Shown here: positions 22,962 through 33,696 of the stretch, piece by piece
Numbering within the stretch: the stretch's first letter is position 1
How the letters are laid out: every line of letters begins with the position of its first letter
Source: Lepus europaeus
Taxonomy: Eukaryota > Chordata > Mammalia > Lagomorpha > Leporidae
DNA: 64,000 nt
NCBI RefSeq assembly: GCF_033115175.1
Contig: NC_084835.1
Location: forward strand, 98,548,448-98,612,447
Reading direction: 5' to 3'
Position numbers and translations under genes: made by a program
The notes under the pieces: model-generated
What the model saw: the letters and a program-made list of their open reading frames with translations, nothing else
The model's database searches: none
What the model was told of the DNA's origin: nothing

Positions 22962-23428
22962 TATGAATAAATTTGAAGACCCATTATTTTTTATTTCAGA
23001 TGCAAAGACATGAGCAACTGATTCTATTTGCACTATTTGGTAGCTTTAACAAGTTGGAGCTTAAATGTCCTTTTTGCAAAGTCCTGTTACTTAGGAAACA
23101 TCATTTAGTTCATGTTCTTCTGTGCAATCTATTATAATTTTGGCTCAAGTGCAAGAAAAGAAAGATATTCTACTTCCCTTTAGATGCCTATTAATCCAGA
23201 ATGCTCCCAGTTAATTGCTCGGACTGGTGCAGATTCCACCATGCCCAAGTCCTAACATGAACCAATAGAATTGAGTCAAACCTCCAGGAAGATCCTGGGA
23301 TATCCTAGATATTCCTGAGAAAACTGACAGCCACATGAAGAATATCTGAAAGAACTCTCAGCTCAGGTGGTCAGGTTGGCATAGAAGGTAATTCACTTCA
23401 GAAAGCATTTCAGAATGCTAGCAAGCCT
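22962..23428. other. Unique intergenic sequence
   Basis: Nothing recognised. Confidence 0.4.
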
Positions 23429-23774
23429 GGGGCCCGTTTCATGGTACAGCTAGTTAAGCCACTGCCCCAGATGCCTGCATCCCATACAAGCACTGGTTTG
23501 AGTCCCAACTGCTCCATTTCAGATACAGCTGTTTGTTACTGCCCCTGGAAAGGCAGCAGAAGATGGCTAAAGTGCCTTGCTCCCTGCCACCCATGTGGGA
23601 GACCTGGCTGGAGTTCCAGGTTCCTGGCTTCAGCCTGGCCTAACCACCACCATTGCGGTCATTTGGGGAGTGAACCAGGAGATGAAATAACTCTTTCTCT
23701 GTCTGTCTCTCCTTTTTCTGTCACTCTGCCTTTCAAATAAATAAATAAATCTTAAAAAAAAAAAAAAAAAAAAA
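23429..23774 (+). mobile_element. CSINE, type A (first of a tandem pair)
   Basis: Head GGGGCCCGTTTCATGGTACA; tail AAATAAATAAATAAATC plus about 18 A, running directly into the next SINE. Confidence 0.88.
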
Positions 23775-24100
23775 GGAGGGGTTGGTACTATGGCGTAGCC
23801 AGTAAAGCTGCCGCCTGCAGTGTCAGCATCCCATATGAGCGCTGATTTGAGTCCTGGCTGCTCCACTTCTGATCCAGCTCCCTACTAATGTGCCTGGGAA
23901 AGCAGTGGAAGATGGTCCAAGTGCTTAGGTCCCTGCACCTACGTGGAAGACCTGGAAGAAGCTCCTGGCTCCTGGCTTCAGTTTGGTTCAGCTCTGGCCA
24001 TTTGGGAAGTGAACCAATGAATAGAAGATCTCTCTCTCTTTCTCTCTCTCTCTCTCTGTAACTCTACCTTTCAAATAAATAAAACTTAAAAATAAATACT
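23775..24100 (+). mobile_element. CSINE, type A (second of a tandem pair)
   Basis: Head GGGGTTGGTACTATGGCGTA follows the poly-A of its neighbour, so one of the two probably integrated into the other's tail. Confidence 0.9.
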
Positions 24101-24990
24101 GGGAGTAAAGAAATATACTGAGTGAGAAGGCACACGTAGGAAGCTTCTTTTGTGGTTACAGAATGTCTTGTAGTAAAATACATAGAACCATCCATATAAC
24201 AATGTTAAAGCTATTTTTAGGAATTGATACCCATGCAACAAAGAACTTATCATTTGTTGCTTTGTAGGAAAAGATATTGAATAATCAAACCCAGTTTATG
24301 TATTTTGGTGCCCCTATTTTACTGTATCTGCTGTAGCTGCTCTTTTGGGGACAGGAGTCTTGAACATTTTACAGAAAAAATGTCTCTGTACTGCCCCCAA
24401 CAGATAGAAGCGCAGAGGTAGCTTTTCAGACTTATATATCCTAACAGCTATGAAGCCTGAAGGTGCTATTGCTCTTACGCAGTTATGTTCAGCAAGCTAG
24501 GAACACATTTGTGTGATCAAAGCAAGCATTCCTGGTACTTCATCCCCGAGACATCGGAGACTTTGCAGCCATCTCATTTGATGCAAACTTTCTACCTGGT
24601 GTGTAGTTCTGCTACACATGGAATGAATGAACAGTAAAATGGCACTGCTCATGACTTAAGCATAATACACCTTCAGTGTGGGGATGAAATGAACAACTGT
24701 GGATTGCCTTGGCACAGGAACCACTTGAAGATAAAGACAGCATCATGGACTTCTCATTATCCCCTATCTAGAAATAAAAATCTATTCCCAGCAATGAGTT
24801 CACAGAATCCAGGGCATCAGAGGGCCTCCATGGTTGTGGTTCTATGCATGGTTCCATGGGAACCACAGGGCCATGTTGCTCCAAGCACATTCTGGGGTTT
24901 GTTTGTTTGTTTTTTTAAACAAGCTTCCTGGTGATATCAGTGCTGCCTCTCCCAGAATCATCTCACGAGGAGTTACAGATAATGATGAAG
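24101..24990. other. Unique intergenic sequence
   Basis: About 0.9 kb with no recognised element or coding signal. Confidence 0.4.
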
Positions 24991-25006
24991 CCAGTACTAG
25001 GATTTA

Positions 25007-25042
25007 TTTCTTCATCTTTGTTTATTTAAATTTCATCCACTT

Positions 25043-25090
<48 letters not shown>

Positions 25091-25348
25091 CTTCCATCCA
25101 CTGGCTCACACACTCAAATACCCACTACAGCTAGCAGTGGGCCAGACTGAAGCCAGGAGCTGGAACTCCATCTAGATCTCCCATATAGCTGGCAGCGGCC
25201 CAAGCCCTTGAGCCATCATCTGCCTTCCAGAATGCATGAGCAAGAGTGATGGATTGGAAGCAGTGTATCTGGGACTTGAAGCGACACTTGGATATGGGAT
25301 GTGGGCTTCGCAAGCAAGAGCTTTACCTGCTGCCCTAGAACGTAAGTG
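25007..25348 (-). mobile_element. Old CSINE with 16-bp target duplication and GA expansion
   Basis: CCAGTACTAGGATTTA and CCAGGACTAGGATTTA flank it. The GA run at 25046-25088 is over 40 bases, a microsatellite grown from the SINE pyrimidine tract. Confidence 0.9.
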
Positions 25349-25364
25349 CCAGGACTAGGATTTA

Positions 25365-26349
25365 GAGTAAGTGACACCAAGAAGCCTACAGCTCAGGGAG
25401 ATTTCAAGGCCAGCCTTGGCAGGATCAAATTACTTTCATAGAATAAAGAGGGTATTTCCCACAAAGTCATGGCGCTACTCAATTTTTACTTTGCTCCTTC
25501 TAGGTTAACCTAATCAAGTACAGGAAAATATTGAAGTATTATTTTTCCTCTAGGAATAAATGTCCTTTTATTGTTAATGAACCTATAATGTTAATGTCTT
25601 TGTTCTTCACAAAGATTTTTAGAACTTTAAAATATTTTAGTAATGAGGATACTGCTTATTAAGGTATTCATTTACCCTGCAGACAGCCTTAAAAGTTATA
25701 TTTACTTTAATTATATAAAGACTTGCTAGTACATTTTTGGGGGTAATTACCACCACTTACACTTCATTGTATTTTGGGAAAACATTATTTTTTCTTAATG
25801 ATAGTACTTACCTAAACAAATGTTTTTGTCTCACTTCCAGATGAGGCCAACAGAAGGTTTGTTTCCTCAGTGTCTAGAACAAATGCCTTTAGACACACTG
25901 TTTACTTTCTCTTGGATTTTGAAAAAGTTTGCTTTTTTAATGATCCTAATTTATTGGAGAATAATTTGCAGCAGTGCAGTTAGCTTTCATTATTAATGGT
26001 TTCTATTCTAAGGTCCATGGAGATGTGTAAATCTAATTATGTGCTTAGCACAACTTACTTATCTGTGTTTGCTACAGATAAAGTGTCAGTTGAAAAGCAA
26101 CAGTTCTATTTATGTATACTCTCACCACAAAGAGAATGACCTTCCATAATTCTGAGAGACATCAATAATACGGATTTTCCTTAAGGAAACACATCGTGGT
26201 GTTTGGATAAAATAGGCCTACTCCATTTTAATGGCAACTGATGCAAAGTTTTTTCCAGGTATCTTTAATTTTGAGGAAGGCTGGCAAATATGTGTCCATT
26301 TTGAAATAATTGGCATATATATATACCACTTGAAACTGAAGTAACACCT
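25365..26349. other. AT-rich unique sequence
   Basis: Nearly 1 kb with no SINE; no element confidently recognised. Confidence 0.45.
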
Positions 26350-26856
26350 TGACAGTAGGGACCCCATTTTAGAGCACCCACGACTCCATCTTGAGAAAGC
26401 ACCCCTGCACCATGAGGCTGTGGTCTGAAACTATGATCTAAAACTCAGACAATAACAGTCTACGGCATCCCACTTGGCAGAGCACAGAGACTCCCTAGCA
26501 TGATTGCTCAAGCATAAAAACAGGCTGCTGCACCTGGATTAATGATAAAATTGTAATTTGTCTAAGTCCCACATATGATTTAGGTCAGTACCTGGAAGAA
26601 TGTCAAGATTGCAATTGGAATTGTCAAGATTGTAATTAATACTAGTTTCACATAGGTCTTAGGTCAGCTTGACACTAGCAACCATGTATTCCCTTTCCCC
26701 TCCTTGTGGTTTTTGCCTTTATAAACCCTGTTGCTTTGAGCTTTGGGGTTGAGCATTCCTCAGGTCATGAGCCTACTCTCCACCACCAGCAATAAAGGAC
26801 CATCCAAGTTTATCAGTGTGTGGTGATCCTCTGTTTGCATTCACTCAGGTACAACA
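26350..26856 (+). mobile_element. Probable solo LTR
   Basis: Contains CCCCATTTTAGAGCACCC and CTCCATCTTGAGAAAGC, a TATAAA at 26720-26725 and AATAAA at 26791-26796, then a short end GGTACAACA. This promoter-then-polyadenylation spacing fits an LTR. Ends are approximate and no target duplication was found. Confidence 0.55.
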
Positions 26857-27571
26857 AAACGCTGTCAGTTGAAGAGTTTCACAGGGTACTCACCTGGACA
26901 AGTGTATTCCAGCACTGGTCACTGCAAGACTCCTCCCACTTCACTGGTGAACAGGCCAAACTAAAAACAAAGCCCAAAATGGCGACTTCAGCTCCCAACA
27001 GGACAGAACCCATGCAGACTGATCCTCACTCACACCTTTCTCTTTTCAGTGACGGAAACCAACACCTGTTTGTCATCAATTTGGGCCTTAGGGCTTTGTT
27101 TGATTCAGTCTTGTAATCCATGCTTCCTCAAGAAGCATTTGTGTCTTGTTCCTGAGGTTAGTACTATTTGCATTGCCTGCAAAACCATCTGACAACTCTG
27201 ACAGGGCAGTGAGCTGTATTCTAGGCAGTCAAGAATGAGCACCTCGCTTTTCTTGGGGGGCTCCAATGTAGGACCCCAAGGAGGAAGGCCATAAGAAAGA
27301 TACTGGATCCACAACAGAGTTCCAGAAGGCATTTACTTCAAAAGAAGCAAAGTAATTTTTTTATTTTACTTATTTGTTGGGGTGATTATAAAATCCAATC
27401 CATGCAGTGAGAAGTGCAGAGTATGTAAATCTCAAGCATGATGAACTTTTGCATATGACCACACCCATGAAGCCATCACTCAGCCTGAGATATGGAACAT
27501 GTGTAGCCTTCAGAAGTTTCCTTTAGGTCTCTTTTCAGGAACCAAACTTGCCTCCTCTTAAAGGTAACCAC

Positions 27572-27577
<6 letters not shown>
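26857..27577. other. Unique intergenic sequence
   Basis: Nothing recognised. A 98-codon frame at 26820-27116 overlaps the LTR end and is not supported. Confidence 0.4.
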
Positions 27578-27602
<25 letters not shown>

Positions 27603-27930
27603 GACAGGCAGAGTGGACAGTGAGAGAGAGACAGAGAGAAGGGTCTTCCTTTTGCCGTTGGTTCACCCTCCAATGGCCGCCGTGCCTGGTGCGCTGCGGC
27701 CGGCGCACCGCGCTGATCCGATGGCAGGAGCCATGTGCTTCTCCTGGTTTCCCTTGCGGGTGCAGGGCCCAAACACTTGGGCCATCCTCCACTGCCCTCC
27801 CGGGCCACAGCAGAGAGCTGGCCTGGAAGAGGGGGCAACCAGGACAGGATCGGTGCCCCGACCGGGACTAGAACCCGGTGTGCCGGCGCCGCAAGGCGGA
27901 GGATTAGCCTAGTGAGCCGCGGCGCCGGCC
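27578..27930 (-). mobile_element. CSINE, type B, near consensus
   Basis: T(24), GACAGGCAGAGTGGACAG, and head end GCGGCGCCGGCC. CpG-rich body (GCTGCGGCCGGCGCACCGCG) indicates recent insertion, since CpGs have not decayed. Confidence 0.95.
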
Positions 27931-27964
27931 TTTACTGACTTCTATCATCAAAAGCATTTCCTTG

Positions 27965-28291
27965 GGGGGCCGGCACTGTGGTGTAGTGGGTAAAGCCGCT
28001 GCGTGCAGTGCCGGCATCCCATATGAGTGCTGGTTCAAATCCCGGCTGCTCTACTTCCGATCCAGCTCTCTCTATGGCCTGGGGAAGCAGAAGATGGCCC
28101 TAGTCCTTGGGCCCTTGCACCTGCATGGGAGACCTGGAAGAAGCTCCTGGCTCCTGGCTTTGGATTGGCGCAGCTCTGGCCATTGCAGCCAATTGGGGAG
28201 TGAACCAGCGGATGGAAGAACTCTCTCTCTTTCTCTGCCTCTCCTCTGTGTAACTCTTACTTTCAAATAAATAAATAAATCTTTTTTTAAA
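27965..28291 (+). mobile_element. CSINE, type A
   Basis: Target duplication AAAAGCATTTCCTT / AAAAGTATTTCCTT. Head GGGGGCCGGCACTGTGG. Confidence 0.95.
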
Positions 28292-28506
28292 AAAAGTATT
28301 TCCTTAAAGGTTAGTCTTCTATAATTTATTCCATCAGCCATTTCTGTACTCACAATCAAATGTCATAATGGCTAATAATAATTCATAATAAATTTAGTTT
28401 TTAAGCATTACAACAAGCCTTACTTAACTAATACATTATCTGCTTAATCCAGGAAGACTGAAATTAATCACTGTACGTAGTATTTCCCCAAATTCCAGTA
28501 CCATAA
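28292..28506. other. Unique AT-rich spacer
   Basis: Nothing recognised. Confidence 0.4.
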
Positions 28507-28520
28507 AAAGGGTTGCTCTT

Positions 28521-28837
28521 GAGGCTAGCATTGTGGCACAGCAGGTTAAGCAGCCACCTGCAATGCTGGCATCCCATATGGGTGCCAGTTCATGTCCTGG
28601 CTGCTCCACTTCTGATCCAGCCTCCTATTAGTGGGCTTGAGAAATCAGAGGAAGATGGTACAAGTGCTTGGGCTCCCCTACCCATGTGTGAGACCTGGAT
28701 GAGGCTCCTAGTTTCAACCTGGCTCAGCACTGGCCATTTGCAGGGAGAACCAGCGAATGGAAGAGCCTTCTTTCTCTCTGTCTCTCCCTCTCTTTCTATA
28801 GCTCTGCCTCTCAAATAAATAAGTACATATTTTTATT
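28521..28837 (+). mobile_element. CSINE, type A
   Basis: Target duplication AAAGGGTTGCTCTT / AAAGGTTGCTCTT. Tail CAAATAAATAAGTACAT. Confidence 0.93.
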
Positions 28838-28852
28838 TAAAGGTTGCTCTTT

Positions 28853-29085
28853 TAAATTATCTTTAAATTTATTTGAGAGGAAGAGGCAGAGACAGAGACA
28901 GAGGGAGAGAAAAAGCACCTATCCCCTGGCTCACTCCCAAAAACTCAATTAGATAATCAGGTGTGGGAGTTGCAGAAGCCTGGAGCTGGGGAACTCAATC
29001 CTGGTTTCCCCCATTGGCAGCAAGGTCCCAATCACTTGAGCCATCACTGCTGCCTTCTACATCAGATGAGATTGGGTACGTTCAG
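28853..29085 (-). mobile_element. Old CSINE, head side truncated
   Basis: Starts TTTAAATTTATTTGAGAGG and keeps TCCCAATCACTTGAGCCATC, but stops in unique DNA before the tRNA-like head. Confidence 0.75.
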
Positions 29086-29196
29086 GGTGGAGGACAAGCA
29101 CTGTCTTTTTCATTCTTGTTTCCCAATTCTCTCTTCTCAGTAGGAAATTTTACACAGAAAAATGAACTGTGTCCTGAGATCAATGCATGGCACCAG

Positions 29197-29420
29197 ATAG
29201 TGGTTCTTAACCTTGTGGGTGTTATCCAAATCACCAAGAGGGCTTGTTAAAATCAAAATTGTTGGGTCTCAATCCCTGAGTTCCTGATTCACTGGGTTGT
29301 TGCAGGAATGTCTTTCCCAGCTTTTATTCCACTCTCTGGGGAAGCCTGAGAATCTGCACTGCTAACAACCTGGGGAGGAAGGTGGCCAGGGTCTTGGGTC
29401 ACATTTTGAGAACTCTTGCA
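29197..29420 (+). mobile_element. MER5-like hAT element
   Basis: TAGTGGTTCTTAACCTTG, CAAGAGGGCTTGTTAAAATC, GGAAGCCTGAGAATCTGC and CATTTTGAGAACTC follow MER5A/B in order, with mirrored ends. Confidence 0.7.
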
Positions 29421-29528
29421 TCTAATGCTGACCCTAATTTACCTGCCCAAATAAACCAGATGCTTTCGTCGTTTAATCAAGCACTAATCACATGGGGACA
29501 AGGGATGAATGCGGGAAGAAATAATTTT

Positions 29529-29834
29529 TTAAATTTATTTATTTGAAAGAGTTACAGAAAGAGGTAGAGACAGAGAGGTCTTCCATCCACTGGTTCACTG
29601 CCCAGATGGCTACTATTTGGAGCTGTGCCAATCCGAAGCCAGGAGCCAGGAGCTTCTTCCAGGTCTCCCATGGGGGTGCAGGGCCCCAAGGACTTAGGCC
29701 ATCTTCTATTGCTATCCAGACCATAGCAGAGAGCTGGATCAGAAGAGGAGCAGCCAGGACTAGAACCGACGCCCATATGTGATGCTGGCACTTCAGGCCA
29801 GGGCTTTAACCTGCTGCGCCACAGCGCTGGCCCT
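29529..29834 (-). mobile_element. CSINE, type A
   Basis: GGAAGAAATAATTTT flanks both ends exactly (29514-29528, 29835-29849). Confidence 0.95.
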
Positions 29835-29849
29835 GGAAGAAATAATTTT

Positions 29850-30224
29850 TATAAATCCCTTCTCTTGTGGAATTCATAATACACTGTATAAGTACGCAAA
29901 GTGGGAATGCAAGAGAATGATCAGGAAACACGTGTGCTGGAGTCGCAAATCAGATTATGTCATTGGTGTAGGATAACTGATTGTTTTAAAGTTCCCAGGT
30001 GATTCCAATGCACATTTATATACTCTTACACCAGAGTCCACTGAAAAGATGAGAGTAGAATTTGTCCTTGAGTTACGAAGGGGATTTTAATTGACAGCTT
30101 GTAGAGGGGAGGGCCTTCCCAGTCTGGGAAGTGGGATGGCATCATGCTCCAATGCTCTTTCTAGTCTTTGCAAGACATTGAACTGTATATAAAAACATTC
30201 AGAATTGTACAGCAGAGTTTGCAT
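29850..30224. other. Unique intergenic sequence
   Basis: A short piece near 29985-30020 (AAGTTCCCAGGTGATTCCAA) may be another MER5-type scrap. Confidence 0.4.
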
Positions 30225-30420
30225 GTTCTTTCCACTCCTTAGAGGCAGCCTTGGGTGAATTAACCTCTAAGTACTCAGTTTTCCTATAGGTGAAATGGGG
30301 ATAACAGTTACACCTACCTCAGACTGTTAAGACAATGAAAAGATTTTGATGTATACAGGAAGAGCCCTAGAGTGATGATCAGCAAATAATAAGCGCTCAG
30401 CAAGTGGCAATTGTTATTCA
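30225..30420 (-). mobile_element. MIR
   Basis: TAGGTGAAATGGGGATAACA followed by CCTACCTCAGACTGTTAAGA and AATAATAAGCGCTCAGCAAG: classic reverse MIR. Confidence 0.7.
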
Positions 30421-30429
30421 CTGAACAAC

Positions 30430-30590
30430 ATCCACATGCCAAGCAGGAAGCCTGAATACTTTGTTTGCATCTATATCCTTTTAAATTTACAAAACCCTTA
30501 CACTTTTCATCTCCTTTACTCTTTTCAACATCTTAGAGATAGGTAGGGAAAGTTTAATCGTGTCCATCTGATGGGAGAAAAGCCATCCAG
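30430..30590 (+). mobile_element. MIR fragment
   Basis: CATGCCAAGCAGGAAGCCTG, TTTACAAAACCCTTACACTT and TTAGAGATAGGTAGGGAAAG follow MIR order, opposite to the adjacent copy. Confidence 0.45.
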
Positions 30591-31117
30591 TTCCCTAAGA
30601 GAGTGTTCTAGAGAACACTAGAACTTACACATTCCAAACTCCCAGGATGTGCTCTTTCCTTGGGAGGAAATAAGCAAGCAAGCCAACAAAAAAAAAGTTG
30701 TTAAAAAATTGAAACATTTCTCAGATAACTTTCAAACTCCCTCCCCTTGCACCCACACATTCCTACCCACTACAATCCAAATGACCTTCCTTTTATCACT
30801 CCCAGATTATCCATAAATGGGATGAATAACACAGGTAGCCCACCCTCTGCTTGGAAATGTATTTCATGTTCAGCCATATTCCGAGTCAAGGACTGTCAGT
30901 TCTACTGTCATCTCCTGAAGAGGCCTTGCATTTAGAAGAGGTTCTTTCATTCTCAAGCCTCCAGATTGAGTAAGCCTGAATCCTACTATGTTTCCTGTCT
31001 TGTGAAAGAAGTCTCCATTTGTATAATTCAATTCTCATAGGGTTTTCTGTTTGCAGCTATAAACAATTTCTGTCATTATTAAAATGCACAAAAATTCCAT
31101 TACTGTACTAATAATTT
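30591..31117. other. Unique intergenic sequence
   Basis: Nothing recognised. Confidence 0.4.
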
Positions 31118-31425
31118 TTAATATTTTCATCTACTTGAAAGGCTGTGTGTATGTATGTGAGAGAGACAGAGACAGAGAGACAGAAACAGAGGGAGACAGG
31201 GAGAGAGAATATGAGACTTCTATTTGCTCTGTCATTCCTCAAAGGCCCACAATAGCAAAGGTTGGGCCAGGCCAAAGCAGGGCCCAAGCACTTGCACTAT
31301 CATCCGCTGCCTCCCAAGGATGCATTAGCAGGAAAATGGACTGACTGCAAGCAGTAACTGGAACTTGAATTGGCACTCTGATATACGATGCAGCAGCTTA
31401 ACACACTGCACCACAATGCCAGCCC
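31118..31425 (-). mobile_element. Old CSINE
   Basis: TCATCTACTTGAAAGGCTGT, a (GACAGA)-rich stretch, and head end CCACAATGCCAGCCCTA. Lacks the AGGAGCTTCTTCC block. Confidence 0.85.
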
Positions 31426-31493
31426 TATAATAATAATTTATACTTCTTTCTTTAGTTTGTAACTATTAGGTCAAATTGAGGATGCCAGATCTA

Positions 31494-31495
<2 letters not shown>

Positions 31496-31537
<42 letters not shown>

Positions 31538-31540
31538 ATA
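31496..31540. repeat. (TAG)n microsatellite
   Basis: About 14 uninterrupted AGT/TAG units. Confidence 0.97.
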
Positions 31541-31644
31541 CTTTGGTTCCATATGCCCCCAACCTATTGGATTAGACATCAGATTTTAGATTACTTCTTT
31601 TTAAAAATATTGTATATTTGATGCAAGTTTTTGGAGCAACAGAT

Positions 31645-31725
31645 AGAATGCTGCTTGGGATGCCTGGATCTCATATTGGAGTGTCTGGGTTTGAGTCAGC
31701 TTCCAATTCCAGTTTCCTGGCATCT
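31645..31725 (+). mobile_element. CSINE fragment
   Basis: CTGCTTGGGATGCCTGGATC, GGAGTGTCTGGGTTTGAGTC and CAGCTTCC are old-subfamily 5' body; no tail is present. Confidence 0.5.
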
Positions 31726-31740
31726 CTGCCATTCACCTAC

Positions 31741-31910
31741 ATCCTTTATAACAAACTAGTAAATGTAGGTTAAAGTGTTTCCCCGAGTTCTGTGAACCAT
31801 CCTAGCAAATTAACTGAATACAAAGAGACCTGGTGGCAACATGGGGCATCTGACATAGGAAGTAGGGACAGTCCTGTGGATCTGAGCTCTTAACCTGTGA
31901 CAATTGGGCA
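31741..31910 (+). mobile_element. Ancient LTR-like repeat
   Basis: ATCCTTTATAACAAACTAGT, GAACCATCCTAGCAAATTAA and CTCTTAACCTGTGACAATTG match a second copy at 44045-44240 in order. It resembles the R-U5 end of an ancient mammalian LTR, but the family is not assigned. Confidence 0.45.
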
Positions 31911-31914
31911 CTAG

Positions 31915-32030
31915 GAGGGATCTTCAGGAAGTTCACAGAAATACAAAGGAAAAATGAATGGACTCTAAAACTTACTGCACCAACACTCTGTATTTCCATG
32001 AACCTTTTACATTTCCAGGTACAGCATGTT
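31915..32030. mobile_element. Possible mariner-like MITE
   Basis: CTTCAGGAAGTTCACAGAAA at the left and TTTCCATGAACCTTTTACAT at the right are inverted, with TTACTGCACCAACA between. Shorter relative of the palindrome at 18750-20412. Confidence 0.45.
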
Positions 32031-32859
32031 AGAACTGAGTGAAGTCATAGCACACCCAGCTAATATCCTCTGAAGAATGGGTTGGTGGGTAGAAAGCCAC
32101 ACATGTATTTATTGACCAGAGGTGAATTATCGTATTCTGTGATGACTGAGTGTGTAGTAGCAGAACAACTACCAGTTTGTTTTCCCAGTAACAAACTGTG
32201 AGTTTGGCTTTTCAGTAGGAAGCTTTGACCAATCACTGCTTCGAGTGTCTAAGGAGAAGGAACATGCGAGCTGAGCGTCTGTTTCCTTAGCATTAACAGA
32301 TACTTCATTTCACGAGGTATAAACTGACCTCAACTTAACCAAACTGAAGTCCCATCCCTGCCAGTTCTCTAGAACCCTTCAACCCCGGGGTGACGCCCTT
32401 GGAGGACAATCTTTCCAAGACGAAAGGATTTCCCCTCTATGTGAACTTCCCCAAGTTTCCCTCATTCAGCCTCTGCATGTTAGGGTTCTGGTACGCAGGG
32501 TGATTTGAGGTCATGACTTTTTCATGGCCACGCCGCGCTGCGGTGCCTGCTAGAGCAGCCCTATCTACCATTTGTCATCTAATTGCAGTGTTCCTTCCCA
32601 TGCCCCACCCCGCCGTGCGGCACAGTCGTCAGCGTCCAGGCGGGCACCAGCCATCCCACATTCCCATCACTCTTTCTCCACCCGCCTTGCCTCTTTTTTA
32701 CCCGTTACATCTCTAAGCTTAAAATTATCGTCTCCACTCCTTGCTTTGCGTACACGAACCCAGCGCCAGCCAAGGCTTCTCGGTAGCACCGTTTCCCGAT
32801 ACCTGAGGGAAGCTCTCCTTCCTGAACTCCCCTCGCGGGCGGGCACCGGCAGGAACGCG
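32031..32859. other. Unique sequence upstream of the ME2 CpG island
   Basis: No repeat from here to about 34440, the longest repeat-free run in the window. GC and CpG rise from about 32510. Confidence 0.5.
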
Positions 32860-32903
32860 CGGCGCCGGCCGGGCTCCAGGACGGGCCTTCCTGAGAGGAC
32901 GCG

Positions 32904-32943
32904 CACGCTCTATTTATGGCGGCTGTGAGGGCAGGGACGATAG
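32904..32943 (+). promoter_or_regulatory. Possible alternative first exon end
   Basis: ATGGCGGC, a YY1-like initiator motif, lies at 32916-32923, with TATTTAT just before it, and is followed by a strong donor GATAG|GTAAGG (32944-32949). It could be an upstream first exon of ME2 or an unrelated transcript; unsupported by any transcript evidence here. Confidence 0.3.
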
Positions 32944-33559
32944 GTAAGGTCCCCGCGGGTCAGCCCCGCCAGCGGCCGCGGCCACTGAGTCCTCCAGGCA
33001 CGCTGCACAGCTCGGAAACCGCGTCCCTCAAGGGCGGAAGCCTCGCATTTCCCGCGCCCTCCCTCCCCCAGCGGACGTCCGAACTCGCAGCCTCCCCGCG
33101 GCCGCTCGGGGAGACCGGCCCCCGGCCGCGCCTGCGCAGAGCCGCTTCTCGCGCGAGCACGCGGCCCTGACCCCCGACGCCCCCGCCGACCCGCGGGGTC
33201 GACGCCCCGCCGGTCCCGACTTCCTCCAGGGAGCACTCGTCTTCCTCCTCCTCCTCCTCCTCCTCAGCACAGCCCTTCTCACGCCCTCCGGATGGCGTCC
33301 CCGCCCTCAGGCGCGCGCCCGGCTTCTAACAGTAACCTCGAAGAACAGCACGGAGAGAGGTGCGGCCGCCGGCAGCGCAGAGCGGGGAGCCTGAGCGCCG
33401 AGCCCCGAGGCGGGCCCCGCCCCCCGCGCTGGCTCCGAGCCTCCCTGCCTCCCATTGGCCGGCGCGTCTGTCCGTCTCCGCCCATGGGGCCGTGCCTGCC
33501 CGCGCCGGGTTCCTGGCTACTTCGGCTGGTCCGGGGGCCGCCCACGCCAGTGCGAGCCT

Positions 33560-33696
33560 GAGCCGGCGCCGGCTTCTAGGAGCTCCGAGGAGGAGGCGGC
33601 GGCCCAGGCGGCGCCGGAGCGGAGCATCACCCGGGTGGGCGGCAGAGCCGCGGCCTCTCCTCCCGCGGAGCCACCTGTCGCAGGGCGCGGCAGCTG
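33560..33696 (+). other. ME2: ME2 exon 1 (non-coding, 5' boundary unknown)
   Basis: A GC-rich stretch ends GCGGCAGCTG|GTAAGG with the donor at 33697-33702. Joined to exon 2 it gives ...CAGCTG then GTGGAAGAAAAG before the ATG, so this exon would be 5' untranslated leader only. The donor is a good match and its position about 240 bp after the CCAAT motif is reasonable. The start shown is arbitrary because the transcription start cannot be read from sequence. Other GT donors in the island cannot be excluded. Confidence 0.5.

Noticed and set aside
1-32030. Exons of the gene that neighbours ME2 upstream in other mammals (MRO)
   Set aside because: No recognisable exon was seen; the gap between the two genes is probably longer than the upstream part of this window.
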